The notes below the pieces were generated by a model. It saw only the letters and a list, made by a program, of their open reading frames with translations, was not told where the DNA came from and ran no database searches. The position numbers were made by a program, and so were the translations under genes. From Piezodorus guildinii (lineage: Eukaryota > Arthropoda > Insecta > Hemiptera > Pentatomidae), in the NCBI GenBank assembly GCA_023052935.1, contig CM041295.1:18104880-18168879 (forward strand): a stretch of DNA of 64,000 bases, written 5' to 3'. Below, piece after piece: positions 23,247 through 35,959 of this stretch. Every line of letters starts with the position of its first letter. Positions within the stretch are counted from its first letter, which is position 1.

Positions 23247-23791
23247 AGATAAGGAAGATGTTTGGGGGTGCGGTCATAACAATTAAAAGAGTATAGTATT
23301 TTTATATATTACCTATACTCTTAACTATGTTTTTAATATTTTACCGTCATATATCACTTCAAAATTGTTAATATTTTAAATTTTAATTGTTCACATATTT
23401 TTCCTTTGTCATTTGTTTCATTTGCTTAGTCTCTCTTTATATATTCCTATTACAATATTATCATCTCAATTCTATTTACTTCCATACATTATAACTATAA
23501 TCTTAATTTTGTTTATTTCCATACTTTATAACTGTCATTTTATTATCATATTACATTTAATTTTATTTATGTTCCCATATTATATTCCTGTCATATTATT
23601 ATTATAGCCTCTAATTACATTGGTTGTTATCTTGTTTCTTTTAGCCCTGATGAAGGCCCACATTGTAGGCCGAAACGTCGGCACATAATTAAAATAGCAC
23701 TTGTTTTAAATGTGTGTTTCTAATTTATGACCGCAACCGCAACCATCTTCCTCATCTAATTTCTCAACGGTCAATAATAACTCCATCATTA
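23247..23791 (+). mobile_element. Small element with inverted ends and a hammerhead-like motif
   Basis: Inserted in the LINE above with a repeat of ATGAAAAAAAAAAAAG on both sides. The left end GGAAGATGTTTGGGGGTGCGG and the right end, inverted (GGAAGATGGTTGCGGTTGCGG), are imperfect inverted repeats. There is no coding capacity; the interior is T-rich. The hammerhead-like motif lies about 110 nt from the right end. In the Penelope-like element at 35.9 kb the sequence downstream of the same motif is also duplicated in inverted form at the 5' side, so I infer this is a non-autonomous relative. Confidence 0.65.
23646..23680 (+). ncRNA. Hammerhead-like motif (CUGAUGA form)
   Basis: CUGAUGA, extra A, GGCC, loop CACATTGTA, GGCC, GAAACGUC. 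Short flanks GCC and GGC pair as a 3-bp closing stem. This is the copy closest to the standard hammerhead core. Confidence 0.55.
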
Positions 23792-24169
23792 TGAAAAAAA
23801 AAAAAGTCATGAAAATGTCTTGAGAAAGAACTAACCAGAGGTAGCACTTCACTAACTACTTTAGCTCAGTAAGTAAGGAAGATAAATTACGGACAAGTGG
23901 GTTTGTATGGGCAGGAAGTTTAGAATGAAAAGAGGAGTATCTATCATGGGCTATGTCTGCAACAAATGGGATGTCTAGGTCATTATGGAGGAATTGATTT
24001 GTAACAAAATAAGGGACATTCTCTAATAAAGTTAAATTTCAAAGAAGTTTAAAGAATTTCATTAAGTATTGTCTCAGAATTGAAATGATATTCAATCACT
24101 CTTTGTTACCTTATAAAACATTTTAGCGTTTTTTTACTTATGGTTTCGATAAAAAATTTAGATTCTTGT

Positions 24170-24405
24170 AAATATTTTAGATCAATTAGATACGACCCAT
24201 TCTGATTTATGACATGTTGCCATTTTTCAGGTAATTTTTAGTATTTGGTCATCAACAGTTGAAGGACCACCCTAGCGCTTTCCAAGTCACAGTTTCCGAT
24301 TCTGAACCGAGCAAACCCTTTGACGGCACTCTCTCCTAAGACGTCATCGCCACACACACTACAAATTCTGTTAACCGTCTGTGCAGCGGATTTTCCTTTT
24401 CAGAA
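24170..24405 (-). pseudogene. Mariner transposase remnant (N-terminus joined to C-terminus)
   Basis: The minus-strand translation of 24250-24402 gives GKSAAQTVNRICSVCGDDVL and FARFRIGNCDLESAR, the helix-turn-helix region of mariner transposases. 24179-24232 gives EKWQHVINQNGSYLID, the usual C-terminal motif. The whole catalytic domain between them is gone, so this is an internally deleted, dead copy. Terminal repeats not located. Confidence 0.7.
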
Positions 24406-24494
24406 ATAAAAAATCGTTTAGTGATGAAATCAATCTTTTTTCTTCCTCTATTTTGAGCAAGCAAGGACCGACTCTTAACTTAAATTGTATATGA

Positions 24495-25105
24495 TTCCAA
24501 TTAAAAATGTTTCAATCCTTGCAATAAAAAATCCTCTATGGTCCTTACTAGGGGTGGGCATAATCGAATGATCGGACTTCGATTATTTAAATAATCGAAT
24601 GATTTCATAATCGAATGATCGAATGATTAATATGCATTCTGAGAGACAATATGCTACAATTCCCGTATCTATGGTTGAGCTAGCTGAGCCTAGGTCCAAA
24701 TACCCGTATGATTTATGAGCAATAAAAAAAATTTATGACAATCCCTCGATTGTCGTTACACAATTCACTTCGAATGATCGTTCGTTTCTCCAAACCGATT
24801 AATCTGATAATCGATTAATTCGAATGATTGAAATAATCGAATGATCCGATAATCGTCATTCGATTATGCCCACCCCTACTTTGTTAATAATAAACTACTC
24901 CATAGAGAACTCAATATCCCACTGGTTGCAGACTTAGCCCAAAATCGATATACCATCTTTAATTCTAAACTACCAGCCCATTCAATAAACATTGAAGTAG
25001 ATACCACTTATGGTATCATACCTATTATTGTAATTTAGCCATTTCCTTATAGTATTTATTGTATATACAGTTGCAAAAACTTACAAAATATTTATTTTTT
25101 AAAAT
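24495..25105 (+). mobile_element. Jockey-type LINE 3' fragment, split by a MITE
   Basis: AATCCTCTATGGTCCTTACT continues after the MITE as TTTGTTAATAATAAACTACT, matching CTCCTTACTTTGTCACCAAC of the 1438-2032 copy. Ends with ATACAGTTGCAAAAACTTAC. Confidence 0.75.
24550..24877. mobile_element. 328-bp MITE with AGGGGTGGGC inverted ends
   Basis: The ends AGGGGTGGGCATAATCGAAT and (inverted) AGGGGTGGGCATAATCGAAT are perfect over at least 20 bp. The interior repeats ATCGAATGAT several times on both sides. The intact LINE copies supply the empty site. The flanking duplication is only ACT (or TACT), shorter than the 8 bp expected of hAT elements, so the superfamily is open. Confidence 0.9.
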
Positions 25106-27359
25106 GTTATAACCAATTAAACAGTAAATAGAAGCTGTAAGTTCTCATTTGTAAAATAAATAAGTATTAAAACTTCTTAGAGTTCAGAGAAAATAATAAA
25201 AATAATATAAACACTGATGACTTGCTCAAATTCCATTGGCTCTAGATGCGTGATCATATCCAGATGCATGGTCGACTACCTTAACCAACAAACGTCTAGA
25301 AATATTTTTAAAATTTTGTTGTTACCATAATTATTTGGTTATATAATAGTTTTGGTTATAACTAATCTATTATGTCTCAAAAAAGAAAAAAATGCATTTT
25401 TTGCGAAATAGAAACTTCACATTTCAGTGAAATTTGACTTGAGAAATGACTACATTGAATTAATTACAATTATATTATGCAATTTAGTTGTGAGATTCTA
25501 CGGTTCTGTTAATTTATATCAGGTTTTAATCTTGTTTTTGAGGTTAAATGTCGAGAATTTCTTCTTCAATGTGTAAAGGAATACATAAGATTTTAATAAA
25601 GCTCCTTTGAAATGCATATGATTTTATTTGTGAAGAGAATTTCTCGCTACATGAAGCGCGGAATGTTTCTCCACCATCCAGGCGCCTTTAGCTTTCCTTT
25701 CTAAGAATACCCCTTTATAACGAGTCGTAAGAAAAAAATAAGTAAAAACAAAATAATTAACCCTGTAAAGCGACACACCGTAAAGATTTTTTTTTTTTTG
25801 CAGCTAGGCTATTCTGAAAAACATTAACAGTTTGTTAGAGGTCATAAAGAAGGGCAATTTATGTAGCAATTACAGTGTTGCAATGGAATGTTCATTTCAT
25901 ACGCTTTGTCGGATAATAGCCTTTATTAAGGGAGCCGCCATATTATATACTAAAAGTGATTTTCCAAGATGCATTATCCGCGGTGTGGTGAATAGGGTCC
26001 CTCCCAATTTGCAAGAGAGGTTCAATGATGCGCGTCCAGCTTACCGTGCCAGTTTCCTAGCTCTCAATGCCCATGTTATTAGTGGCATAAGCTTCTTACC
26101 TGAGCCATTGATAGCGGATCGGAGTATCACATAATCCCTTGTGTAAGGGAGGTCTCTCGCCGGGTTAAAATATCGTCTCTCCCCGGGTCAATTTGATCAT
26201 TATAAACCTAATGAGCCTTGGAAAGGTTTGCGGAGGCTTTGAGATATATACTCGAAACCTAAGACCCACTGTACAGTGGAGCCTTCCTACATTGATAGTA
26301 CCTCAGCCAGCAACGGAAAATGCAACCCATTTTACCAAATTTTAAGCATGTGTTTTGCAAAGCATTCATCATGGTCACGTCTGCCAACTCAAAACGGGTG
26401 GATTACAAAATAGCGCCAATTCAAAAGGGTATACCACGAAACATCACTCCTTTATATCATAATTATGGTTACCATCATAGAAACGGCTTATCGATCGGCA
26501 AATCATCAACAGTTTAATAAGATATCATTTGAGCGGTAAAGGAAAAAAAAAATATTTTTGCGGAAAACGATATATTACTCTTTTCTAAAATAATTATGGT
26601 TACTATCATGGAAACGGCTTTAAACAAAAATGACACCACATTCAATTTGCACCTGAGCGAAGCAGGAGCAACTTACTAGTCGTAAGTAAATAAATAAATA
26701 GAATTTTATCAAAAAAACATTTTAAAAAAGTTTTTCCATGATACCGAATGAATATCTTTAGAGGTTTTTATTTAAATATGGGGACGGGAAAATTCATCTC
26801 GGACCGTTATTTCTCCCCGAATCAATTTTTAATTTCTCGAGAGCTCATTGCCTTGCAACTAAAAATTCTAGGAATTAAAAAAAAAAAAAGGAAAATTAAA
26901 GTCAAATGAAAAAAAGTAGAAAAAAAAATACAACCTTAGCGACGGACCTCCGCTATTTTTTATTACTATTTTTTTTGTTTTAATTAAAAAGACAAAGCGG
27001 CTAGAATAACGGGTGTTAGTTTATCTTCAATAGATTTGATAACAGACTGGTTTCATCTAACTCTTGGGAAGTCTAGTTGCTACCTTAATAGATAGAGTGG
27101 TGGAAGCAATTGCCTAAGTCGGATGTTGTCGGTTGCTGTTGAACAGCTTGGCAGGTTCCGCAAACAACTGATAGGCTCTCAACAACTTGTAAGCTGTTGT
27201 TTCCACTAAGAACTCTCCTAAAAGACAGCTGCGATTATAACTTAGCTTGATAAGGGTGCGTTAGTTTCAACAACCATCTGTATATGTATACAAATAATCC
27301 CACAAAACACGCATTATCGTAGCATATAAAAAAAAAAACATTTGGCATTTTTCCTTGTT
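25106..27359. other. No recognisable gene
   Basis: A 100-codon frame at 25832-26134 has near-average base composition but no motif I recognise, and no neighbouring frame extends it. Repeated AATTATGGTTACCATCAT (26460 and 26590) points to old duplication. The rest is AT-rich. Confidence 0.4.
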
Positions 27360-27880
27360 AAAAAAAAAAAAATGATATTTACAACTGTACTTAAAGCAAA
27401 TACATTAAGTTAAAGGACTAATTTACATTATGGACGTGAAAAAAACTATTTTGCGGCAGCAATTTAATTTAGTAGGTCTCGAGGCCATCGTCTTTTCAAT
27501 CGTCTCAGAGTGTTGTCAGGAATAAATACGAATGATAAGTTGCGGACAAGGGGATTCGAGTGGGTTGGGAGTTAAGAAATAAAAGAGGTATATCAATTTC
27601 GGGATAGGTCTTTGACAAATGGGATATTAAGGTTATTATGGATAATTTAATTCGTGACGAAATAAGAAGCATTTAGAAATTTGTAATTATAAGGATTTTA
27701 AATGATTTAATACAACCCCAAAGCTTGATTCCATATGTCCAGATGGGTTCTGATGTTTGTAACATAAATGAGGCTTTTGCAATAAATTGGAGATTTGAAC
27801 GATTGTCGGGTAAGAGTTGTATTAATAGATATATACAAGCAGTTTTTCTACAAGTCTGAAAAATTAATTATAGGACGTGC
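27360..27880 (-). mobile_element. Jockey-type LINE 3' fragment, minus strand
   Basis: The complement of CCAAAGCTTGATTCCATATG gives the TYGxELWG block, and 27470-27500 gives RRLKRxWPRDL. The tail near 27375 reads ACAGTTGTAAATATC on the minus strand. Multiple stops. Confidence 0.75.
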
Positions 27881-28571
27881 TTTATCAGTAAAGGTGAAAA
27901 AACATACACTTATTTCGTCTCTAGATCATTAAAATTGTTTTATTTTATGAACTAATTTTCTTACAGTTTTAAATATTACCATCTTATTTTATATTAGGGC
28001 TTCCGAACTCAAATATTACTATAGCTTAGTTGTGCCAAGACCTAAAAAAACCTGGACGACACACCAGACTTGTTATTCCATTGCTACTGTTTACAATAAT
28101 ATACCTCCAAATTTTCAATTTCCTCACGCGAATCCCCCAAAGTATTCAAATTATTAATACAATGTTAAAAATATGGGCGAAATCCCTCAGTGAAGAAAAA
28201 ATTGCTGAATTATTGAATCCAAATTACTCATCGCTATAGACATGTCGTCAATGCCAGCCTGCGTCACTCATTCTGATATTTATCCTATATAAAAGTATAT
28301 GTATTCTTTATTGACCTTTGATTTTATCAGTTACTGTTTCTTACCGTGTACTATGTTATGTTTCTTTATAATTACTTATAATTAATTCAATCTTGTATTT
28401 ACTTGCCTTAATTTTATAACTTGTATAGATGTATATGTATCCCTTATGCTTTTTGGCTAAGTCAATTACTGCTTCATACTGTGTACTCTTTCTTTATAAT
28501 TGTGTTTTATATTCCTTAAGTATTATATTGTTTATGACTGTGTGGTGTGTTACTGTTTCTTTATAAAAAAA
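27881..28571. other. No gene called
   Basis: A 69-codon frame at 28030-28239 has a weak resemblance to the end of LINE ORF2 proteins in an alternate frame. Not strong enough to call. Confidence 0.3.
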
Positions 28572-29463
28572 TGTGGTGCGGAGCAACACACGACTTTCAC
28601 TTACCTCCGTTTTTAGAATCAATTAAAGAATTTTCAAATACATTTAGAGATAAAAATGAGTGAAACCATTAAAAAATTAATTAAATGGAATTTCTATAGA
28701 AACATGTGTTTTATTAAAAAATCTATTATATTATTATCTAAAATAATCACTTAGTTTTATCGGCTTTTCATCACTCTCTACTAACTTTTAAAATCTTGTG
28801 TATGAGATAATATTTTTTCTAAAATCTAAAGCTTTCCAACGGTATATCATACATGTATATTACTGTTCTGATGTCCAAAAACAAAAAATTGCATAAAAAT
28901 TATATTTTTTCAGTTTTCTCCTTTAGTTGAGTATCGAATTCATTCAATTTATATATTTACCTGTTCATCAGTGGTAACAAGATAGTATAGTTTTTTTTTT
29001 TATAAAATCAACAAAATTAAAGTTACTTTAGAGACAGAAAATTTAAAATGTCGGCATTTAAGCCCTGTCAGATCATTTTAATCCAAATAAAACCTAAATA
29101 GTATTAGTATTAAAGCCCATTAAATTTTACATCGACTAAGCGAGTTTAATCAAAATCGTTAGAGCCATTTTTAAGAAAATCGCCAAAACGTGCAAAATGC
29201 ATAGTATGAAGTGGCTCTTCTGGTAAGCTCATTTTTATGAAAAACGTTTTGTAACATCTCGGGCGTAAAGGTTTCTTAAATATGAAATTTCAGTTCCATA
29301 GGACGTTTCGTTTATACGCGGAAGTTACCACACAAGGACACACACAAACCTTTTTGCTCAAGAGACCCTAAAACGTGTATTTTCGTTGAAAACTGGTTTT
29401 CGAAATTTTTCTAGATCGCAATACTTTCTCTCTCTTATATTCCATATATAGGTTAGAGGAAGT
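28572..29463 (-). mobile_element. R900 repeat, complete copy, minus strand
   Basis: Begins TGTGGTGCGGAGCAACACAC, ends with TATATAGGTTAGAGGAAGT. Flanked by A runs. The interior matches copy 1 throughout (for example TTAATCAAAATCGTTAGAGC). Confidence 0.8.
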
Positions 29464-30234
29464 AAAAAATCTATTTGACTAAGATAATAACGAAGAACCA
29501 ATGTTAGACCTACGTGGTAACTCTTAAAGGTCATTCGATTTTCTTTGTGGAAAATCGTTTTCACTTTCCCATCAGTGATATGTGTGCTAATATTGTTTTT
29601 CCCCTCCGACATGTTTATTCCTGAAGTCCTTTGAAGATTCCCTCATCGCCTCATCCTTATTGCATGATCCTTCCGAGATATCTTTGTGTCCCTCTGGATC
29701 GGGCACAAAGCTCGGGCTTCCTCTGAGGGGTCTGATAATGCCTGCGTGATCCACGGTTATACCGAAAAGGTTATGCAGATAAAACGTACCGAGGAAAATG
29801 GAGACAAACGAACTATTATTTGTGACTTATCATTAATGTTTAAAAGTGAAGGACCTTTTTGCATTTTGTAACATTTGAACAGTTGCCATAAGAACTTTCT
29901 GACATGCCAAATGGTTTTTATAATGATTGTTACTTCGCGTGCTACCCCCCTCAGAAGGACTCCCATAATGTTGCCTACGATTACAGTGTAAATGTGGGCA
30001 AGGTATTAGGAGGTATAAGTCTCCCTTCTCATTACCTCCTCCATGGCCATTGCATAAATTGACTGATGGAACTTTTTTTTTTTTTTTCGGTGCTTAGACT
30101 GTCGCCTTAACAATGACACTTTTTCCTTATTTAGGAGCTGGTTATTCGTGAGAACTTTCAGATTTCTTAGTACTAAGAATGTTGTAACGCACGAAAAGAA
30201 CAAGTATTACTATTTCAAAGGATATGCCAGATTT
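29464..30234. other. No gene recognised
   Basis: Slightly GC-richer than surroundings; short frames at 29686-29871 and 29757-29966 lie on opposite strands and have no family features. Confidence 0.35.
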
Positions 30235-30415
30235 TAATATTTAAGGACTATTGTTTATTTAAATTTACATCTGTATATTAAAATACAAGTAAATATGCTG
30301 CTAAATGATAGTGTACATCAAGAAGGTATCGAGACCATCTTCTCTTCAGACGCCTCGGTGGATCATCAGGGATTGAAGAGGAAGCAAGGATTGAAACTAG
30401 TGGATTAGAGTGAGT
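30235..30415 (-). mobile_element. Jockey-type LINE 3' fragment, minus strand
   Basis: Minus strand: CCTCTTCAATCCCTGATGAT, CCACCGAGGCGTCTGAAGAG, then the tail ATACAGATGTAAATTTAAATAAA. Confidence 0.75.
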
Positions 30416-30423
30416 TTACGTTT

Positions 30424-30500
30424 AAAACTAAAATTCGAAAATTTTCACGGTCGCAATACTTTCCCTTACTATATATTTCATATATAGGTAAGTAAAAGTA
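30424..30500 (-). mobile_element. R900 left-end fragment, minus strand
   Basis: The reverse complement reads ACTTTTACTTACCTATATATG then AAATATATAGTAAGGGAAAG, the R900 start. Confidence 0.7.
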
Positions 30501-30539
30501 AAAACAGCCATTTACACATGTCGTTTCCAAACAACGATG

Positions 30540-31770
30540 ATTTATAAAATATACCGTAAAAACTAAAGATTTGAGAAAAAATATTGGGTTGTTCACAATA
30601 ATTGTCCGTTTTTATACTGAAATACATAAAGGATTTTGCAGGTCTCTGTTGTTTTCTTCCGAATGTTTACATATTTAAAGTAAACAGTTACTAATCCTCT
30701 ACCTTTGTATTATAAACAATAGCTTCCCAATCAATTACCCACTTTTTATTGTACCTCCAAATATGAACATGGAAACACGCGATTTTTCAGTAATATTTTT
30801 GTACGAGTTAAAACTCGGCAATTCAGCAGCTGAGGCCACTAGAAATATTTGCAAGGCGTTTGGGGAATGGAGTGTTAATAAACGTACCATTCGCCGTTGG
30901 TAACTAAGTTTTCAGCTGGGGATACTGACTTGGAAAACTTGTCCCGAGGAAGACCTCCGTCCGTAATAGACAAATGTCCTTAAACATAGAGTAGAAGGAA
31001 ACCCCTACCAAACAGTTAAAGGACTCTCAGCACAACTAAATGCAAGTGCATCCACCATTTCCAGACATTTAAAGTGTATTGGGAAAGTAAAAAAGCTCGA
31101 TACATGGGTACCTCATGATCTCACTGAGCGGCAGCAACACCCCATGTTTCAAAACATACCGTGCAAAAATTGAAAGAACTGGGCTACGAAGTTCTTCCGC
31201 ACCCACCATATTCTCCCGACTTGTCTCCAACAGATTACCACCTGCTCAGGAATTTAGACAACTTCGTCAAAGGAAAACTTTTTGAAAATGACGATCAAGT
31301 GAAAATCAAGTGCGTTTTAGGATTTTCTTTTACTTCAGAGCTCAGAGTTTTTCAGTTCAGGGATAAAAACGTTGGTGTCACGTTGACAAAATGTGTAGAA
31401 AAATAAGGTAAATACATGGAATAAAATTATCTTGTTTTCATATCGTATTTTTAATAAAAATCCTTAACCTTGATAACGGACATTTCATGTGACACAACCC
31501 AATATAATCTTATATACAATGTTGAGAAAGGTATTTTAAAGTAACGGATATGGTTTAGACGTATAAGCATAGTCGTATAACCTTTAAAGTACTTAAAACT
31601 AAGTGATTATTCAAATAACAATTTCTATTGTCAGATTATTTAATCTAAAATAAATGTGTCCATCAAAATTGAATGTAAATATCACTTTTTTTAATTCTAA
31701 CATTATTAAAAGTTCTTAAATTGATGTTAACTATGGTGGTAAGTGAAAATCGTGTTTTGTTCGCTCCAGA
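30540..31770 (+). mobile_element. R900 3' part, split by a mariner
   Basis: 30540-30582 (AAAATATACCGTAAAAACTA) continues at 31503-31770 (TATAATCTTATATACAATGT ... CGCTCCAGA) as in other R900 copies. The break is exactly at a TA. Confidence 0.7.
30583..31502 (+). mobile_element. Mariner element with internal deletion
   Basis: Terminal repeats TTGGGTTGTTCACAATAATTG and, inverted, TTGGGTTGTGTCACATGAAAT are flanked by TA on each side. The transposase runs from METRDFSVIFLYELKLGNSA (30767) to CIGKVKKLDTWVPHDLTERQ, then jumps to HTVQKLKELGYEVLPHPPYSPDLSPTDYH (31158-31240), which holds the last catalytic aspartate. The first two catalytic aspartates are deleted and there are several stops. Confidence 0.9.
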
Positions 31771-31907
31771 TTTTTTTATATTAATTAATGAATGTAAAGA
31801 ACTAATGTTATTATGAATTTGAATAGATCAATTAGATCCAATAGATTTATAATTATTATCACATACAACTGGATAGTCTAAACACTAGATTTATATTTTT
31901 TTTTTTA

Positions 31908-31908
31908 A

Positions 31909-31985
<77 letters not shown>
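31908..31985. repeat. (TA)n microsatellite
   Basis: About 70 bp of TA dinucleotides after a T run. Confidence 0.95.
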
Positions 31986-32409
31986 CAATAAAAAGGTTGG
32001 TTCGGTTTCGAAGTGAGTATACAGAAGTTATAAATACAAGTTAATGACTGGCGAAAGACAAGGACACTATTAGATACTGTTAGGGGAGTCCAGTAGGGAT
32101 AGGTCAATTTGTATCAGATACTTAGTATCTGATACTAAAGAGTAGTTGATACAGACTAAATGTATCTGATACAAGTGTATCAAGTACAGTGCCAATTGAT
32201 ACAGACTGACCGTGAGCTTGGATTGGTACAGGACTTGATACTGCTACACATAGGTTGATACACATTTCATAAAAATTCAGTGTTTTTTCAATATCGACCC
32301 CCTCTAACTGTTTATTCGTATTAAAAAACTTTCTATAAATTTTCAGATTTTATTCAGGAAATTAATATAATTCATTATTTAGGCTAGGAATACTTTTAAA
32401 ACTATTTTT

Positions 32410-33270
32410 ACTTTCACTTACTATATACAGTAAGGGAAATTATTGCATTCGTGAATATTTTCGAAATCCAGTTTTCAACGGAAATACACGTTTTAGGGTC
32501 CCCTGAGTCCAAATAACCAAGTCCCGCAAAAAGGACTGGGTGTGTGTGTGGTAACTCCCGGACGAAAACGACAAGTGCTATGAAACTGAAATTTCATATT
32601 TAAGACAACTATACGCCCAAGATGTTACAAAGTCTTTTTCATCAAAATAAGCTGACCGGAAGATGCACTTTATACACGATTTTCTCAAAAACAGCTCTAA
32701 CTATTTTGATTAAACTCCCTATATCGATGTAAAATTTAATGGGCTTTATTTTGATGTAGGTTTCATTCTGATTAAAATAGTCTAACAGGGCTTAAATGCC
32801 GATATTTTAATTTTTTTTCCTCTAAAGTACCTTTAATTTTGTAGATTTTATAAAAAAAAAACTATATTATCTAGTTACCATTAGTAATCAACAGCTAAAT
32901 GTACAAGTTGAGCAAATCTGATAAACAACTAAAGAAACCTGAAAAAATATTTTTTTTTTTGCAATTTTTGTTTTTGAACATAAGAAGAGTCATATACATG
33001 TATAATATACCGTTGGAAAGCACAAGATTTTAGAAAAAATATTATCCTATACGCAAGCTTGTAAAAGTTAATAAAGAGTGATGAAAAGTTGGTAAAACTA
33101 ACTGATTATTTCGATGATAATATAATTGATTTTTTAATAAAACACATGTTTTATAGAAAGTCAATTTAATTTGATAATTCAATTAATTTTTATCTCTAAC
33201 TGTATTTGAAAATTTTTTAATCAATTTTTAAAACGGAGGTAAGTGAAGGTCGTGTGTTGCCCGCACCAGA
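32410..33270 (+). mobile_element. R900 repeat, complete copy
   Basis: Begins ACTTTCACTTACTATATACA and ends TGTTGCCCGCACCAGA between T runs. About 860 bp, aligned with copy 1 over its whole length. Confidence 0.8.
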
Positions 33271-33289
33271 TTTATTTTTTAATATAAGG

Positions 33290-33658
33290 AATAAGTACAG
33301 ATAATCATGTAAAGAAGGTAAATAAATAATAAATTTGATCAATGTTTACATTATTAGCGTAGTAAACAAATATTGAGACAAATTTATCAAATAAATAAAT
33401 ATGCTTAATATGTAAATATTAAGGTGCATGTATTTGTAACATGTGATATTTCAAACAGAGAAACTGATATTAATTGATAGATAATGGATTATGTTTTAAT
33501 AAATATATTATGTTTAAATATGTTATGTAAATATAAATATAATGTTGAGATATAAGCTTTTTATAATTGTAGTAATAGGCACTTATATACGTCAAAAATT
33601 GATTATTTTGTCTGTAAGAAAGAGCCTCAGGCCCTAAGACAATAAAATCTATCTATCT

Positions 33659-33660
<2 letters not shown>
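33290..33660 (+). mobile_element. CR1-like LINE 3' UTR
   Basis: Non-coding; ends GAGCCTCAGGCCCTAAGACA then ATAAAATCTATCTATCTAT. This is the microsatellite-type tail of CR1-like LINEs and compares with 56110-56168. Confidence 0.5.

Positions 33661-33735
<75 letters not shown>
33642..33735. repeat. Compound (TCTA)n(TC)n(TA)n microsatellite
   Basis: Three simple-repeat blocks in series at the end of the LINE tail. Confidence 0.95.
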
Positions 33736-33739
<4 letters not shown>

Positions 33740-33954
33740 ATATAAAAATGTATCTGGTACACTGAAACTGCTACGTTTTGTATATGATACAAAAATTCAT
33801 GTATCTACCCACCATTAGAGTGCAGTACCCTTTGTCCACGGCCCTGCCACAGATCATACAGCCTATCACAAATATCACTTCTCAAACTACCCTTAAATCA
33901 TTTATAACCACCTTACTTCTCGCATAAAACGTTATAAAATATGGATATTTTATA

Positions 33955-34185
33955 ACGCGCAGTCACTACTTTACGGCCGATAGCACAGGCCAGCGGCAGA
34001 AAGGGCTTTTTCGCCGGAGAGGAGCTGATAAGTCGATGAGGAAACGCTGCCATGACAAGTGTTGGAATCGACATTATCAATAACTGACAGTGCTAAGCTC
34101 GACATGGACCAAAACAAACGGAGCAGCTTTCCCAAACTCATTGTTGGCGGGCACAATGGCGGGGTGGGGTTTGCGTAGAGTTGTG
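33955..34185 (-). pseudogene. Possible hAT transposase C-terminal remnant
   Basis: The minus strand reads SSTYQLLSGEKALSAAGLCY, resembling the SAPSERxFSAAG block of the hAT dimerisation domain. Neighbouring sequence does not support a longer match. The region is GC-richer than its surroundings. Confidence 0.35.
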
Positions 34186-34525
34186 AATACTGTTGCACTA
34201 TATGATATAAGGATAGGGAGGAAGGGAGATAATGGGAGAATGCTTGTCAGCTCTCTTATTCTAGCGGTGTCCTATTTCTGTGTCTATTATAACTCATTCA
34301 TTAGACGGCGTCCTGTATAAAATTACAGAAGGGTCGACCCAACACTGTTTATACGGAATACAAAAGGCTACAGGAAACCATACAATTTATATTCTAAAAT
34401 AATTAGGCTCGGCCTTAAAACTTTCATTTTATTATGTGATTTTACTTTCGCTCGCCTATAAGCTCCATCGAAAAAGTTTCCATACATCATGCAATTAATT
34501 TGGAGGGATATTTATTTTCAATATT
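34186..34525. other. No gene seen
   Basis: AT-rich; no frame with family features. Confidence 0.35.
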
Positions 34526-34975
34526 TGTTTTCTTCCGAATGTTTACATATTTAAAGTAAACAGTTACTAATCCTCTACCTTTGTATTATAAATATTAGCT
34601 TCCTAATCAATTACCCACCTTTCAGTATACCTCCAAATATGAACATGGAAACACGCGATTTTCGAGTAATATTTTTGTACGAGTTTAAACTCGACCATTC
34701 AGCAGCTGAGGCCACTAGAAATATTTGCAAGGCGTTTGGGGAAGGGAGGGTTAATGAACGGACCATTCGCCGTTCGTTTGTTTAGTTTTCAGCTGGGGAT
34801 ACCGACTTGGAAAACTTTCCCCGTGGAAGACCTCCGTCCGTAATATAAAACGATGTCCTCAAACATACAGTAGAAGAAAACCCCTACAAAACAGTTAAAG
34901 GACTCTCAGCACAACTAAATGCAAGTGTATATACCGTTTCCAGACATTTGATGTGTATTGGGAAAGTAAAAAAGC
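34526..34975 (+). pseudogene. Second mariner copy, 5' half only
   Basis: Nearly identical to 30650-31095: METRDFRVIFLYEFKLDHSA, AEATRNICKAFGEG, then LSAQLNASVYTVSRHLMCIG with frame breaks. It loses similarity at AAAAAGCT (34975), well before the catalytic residues. Confidence 0.85.

Positions 34976-35959
<984 letters not shown>

Larger units (their letters stand above)
23165..24035 (-). mobile_element. Jockey-type LINE 3' fragment, minus strand, split
   Basis: 23793-24035 reads on the minus strand like the 3' coding end and UTR of 18240-18480 (AACTAACCAGAGGTAGCACTTCA is the complement of the sequence near 18440). 23165-23246 holds the remaining tail (TTTACAACTGTATTAAAGAA). The two parts are separated by the inserted hammerhead-bearing element. 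Confidence 0.75.
32092..33816. mobile_element. Possible hAT-like element remnant, split by other repeats
   Basis: The left end CAGTAGGGATAGGTCAATTT and the right end, inverted (TAATGGTGGGTAGATACATG), have the TAGxGxTxGGT form of hAT termini. Both ends are followed by GTATC/GATAC-rich sequence (32130-32270 and 33755-33800). Between them lie an R900 copy and a CR1-like tail with microsatellite. Target duplication not certain. Confidence 0.4.

Noticed and set aside
25832..26134. 100-codon frame with ordinary composition
   Set aside because: I cannot match it to a family and no adjacent exon-like frame extends it; left as unknown.
28030..28239. Possible end of a LINE ORF2
   Set aside because: Resemblance only in a second frame and only over about 10 residues.
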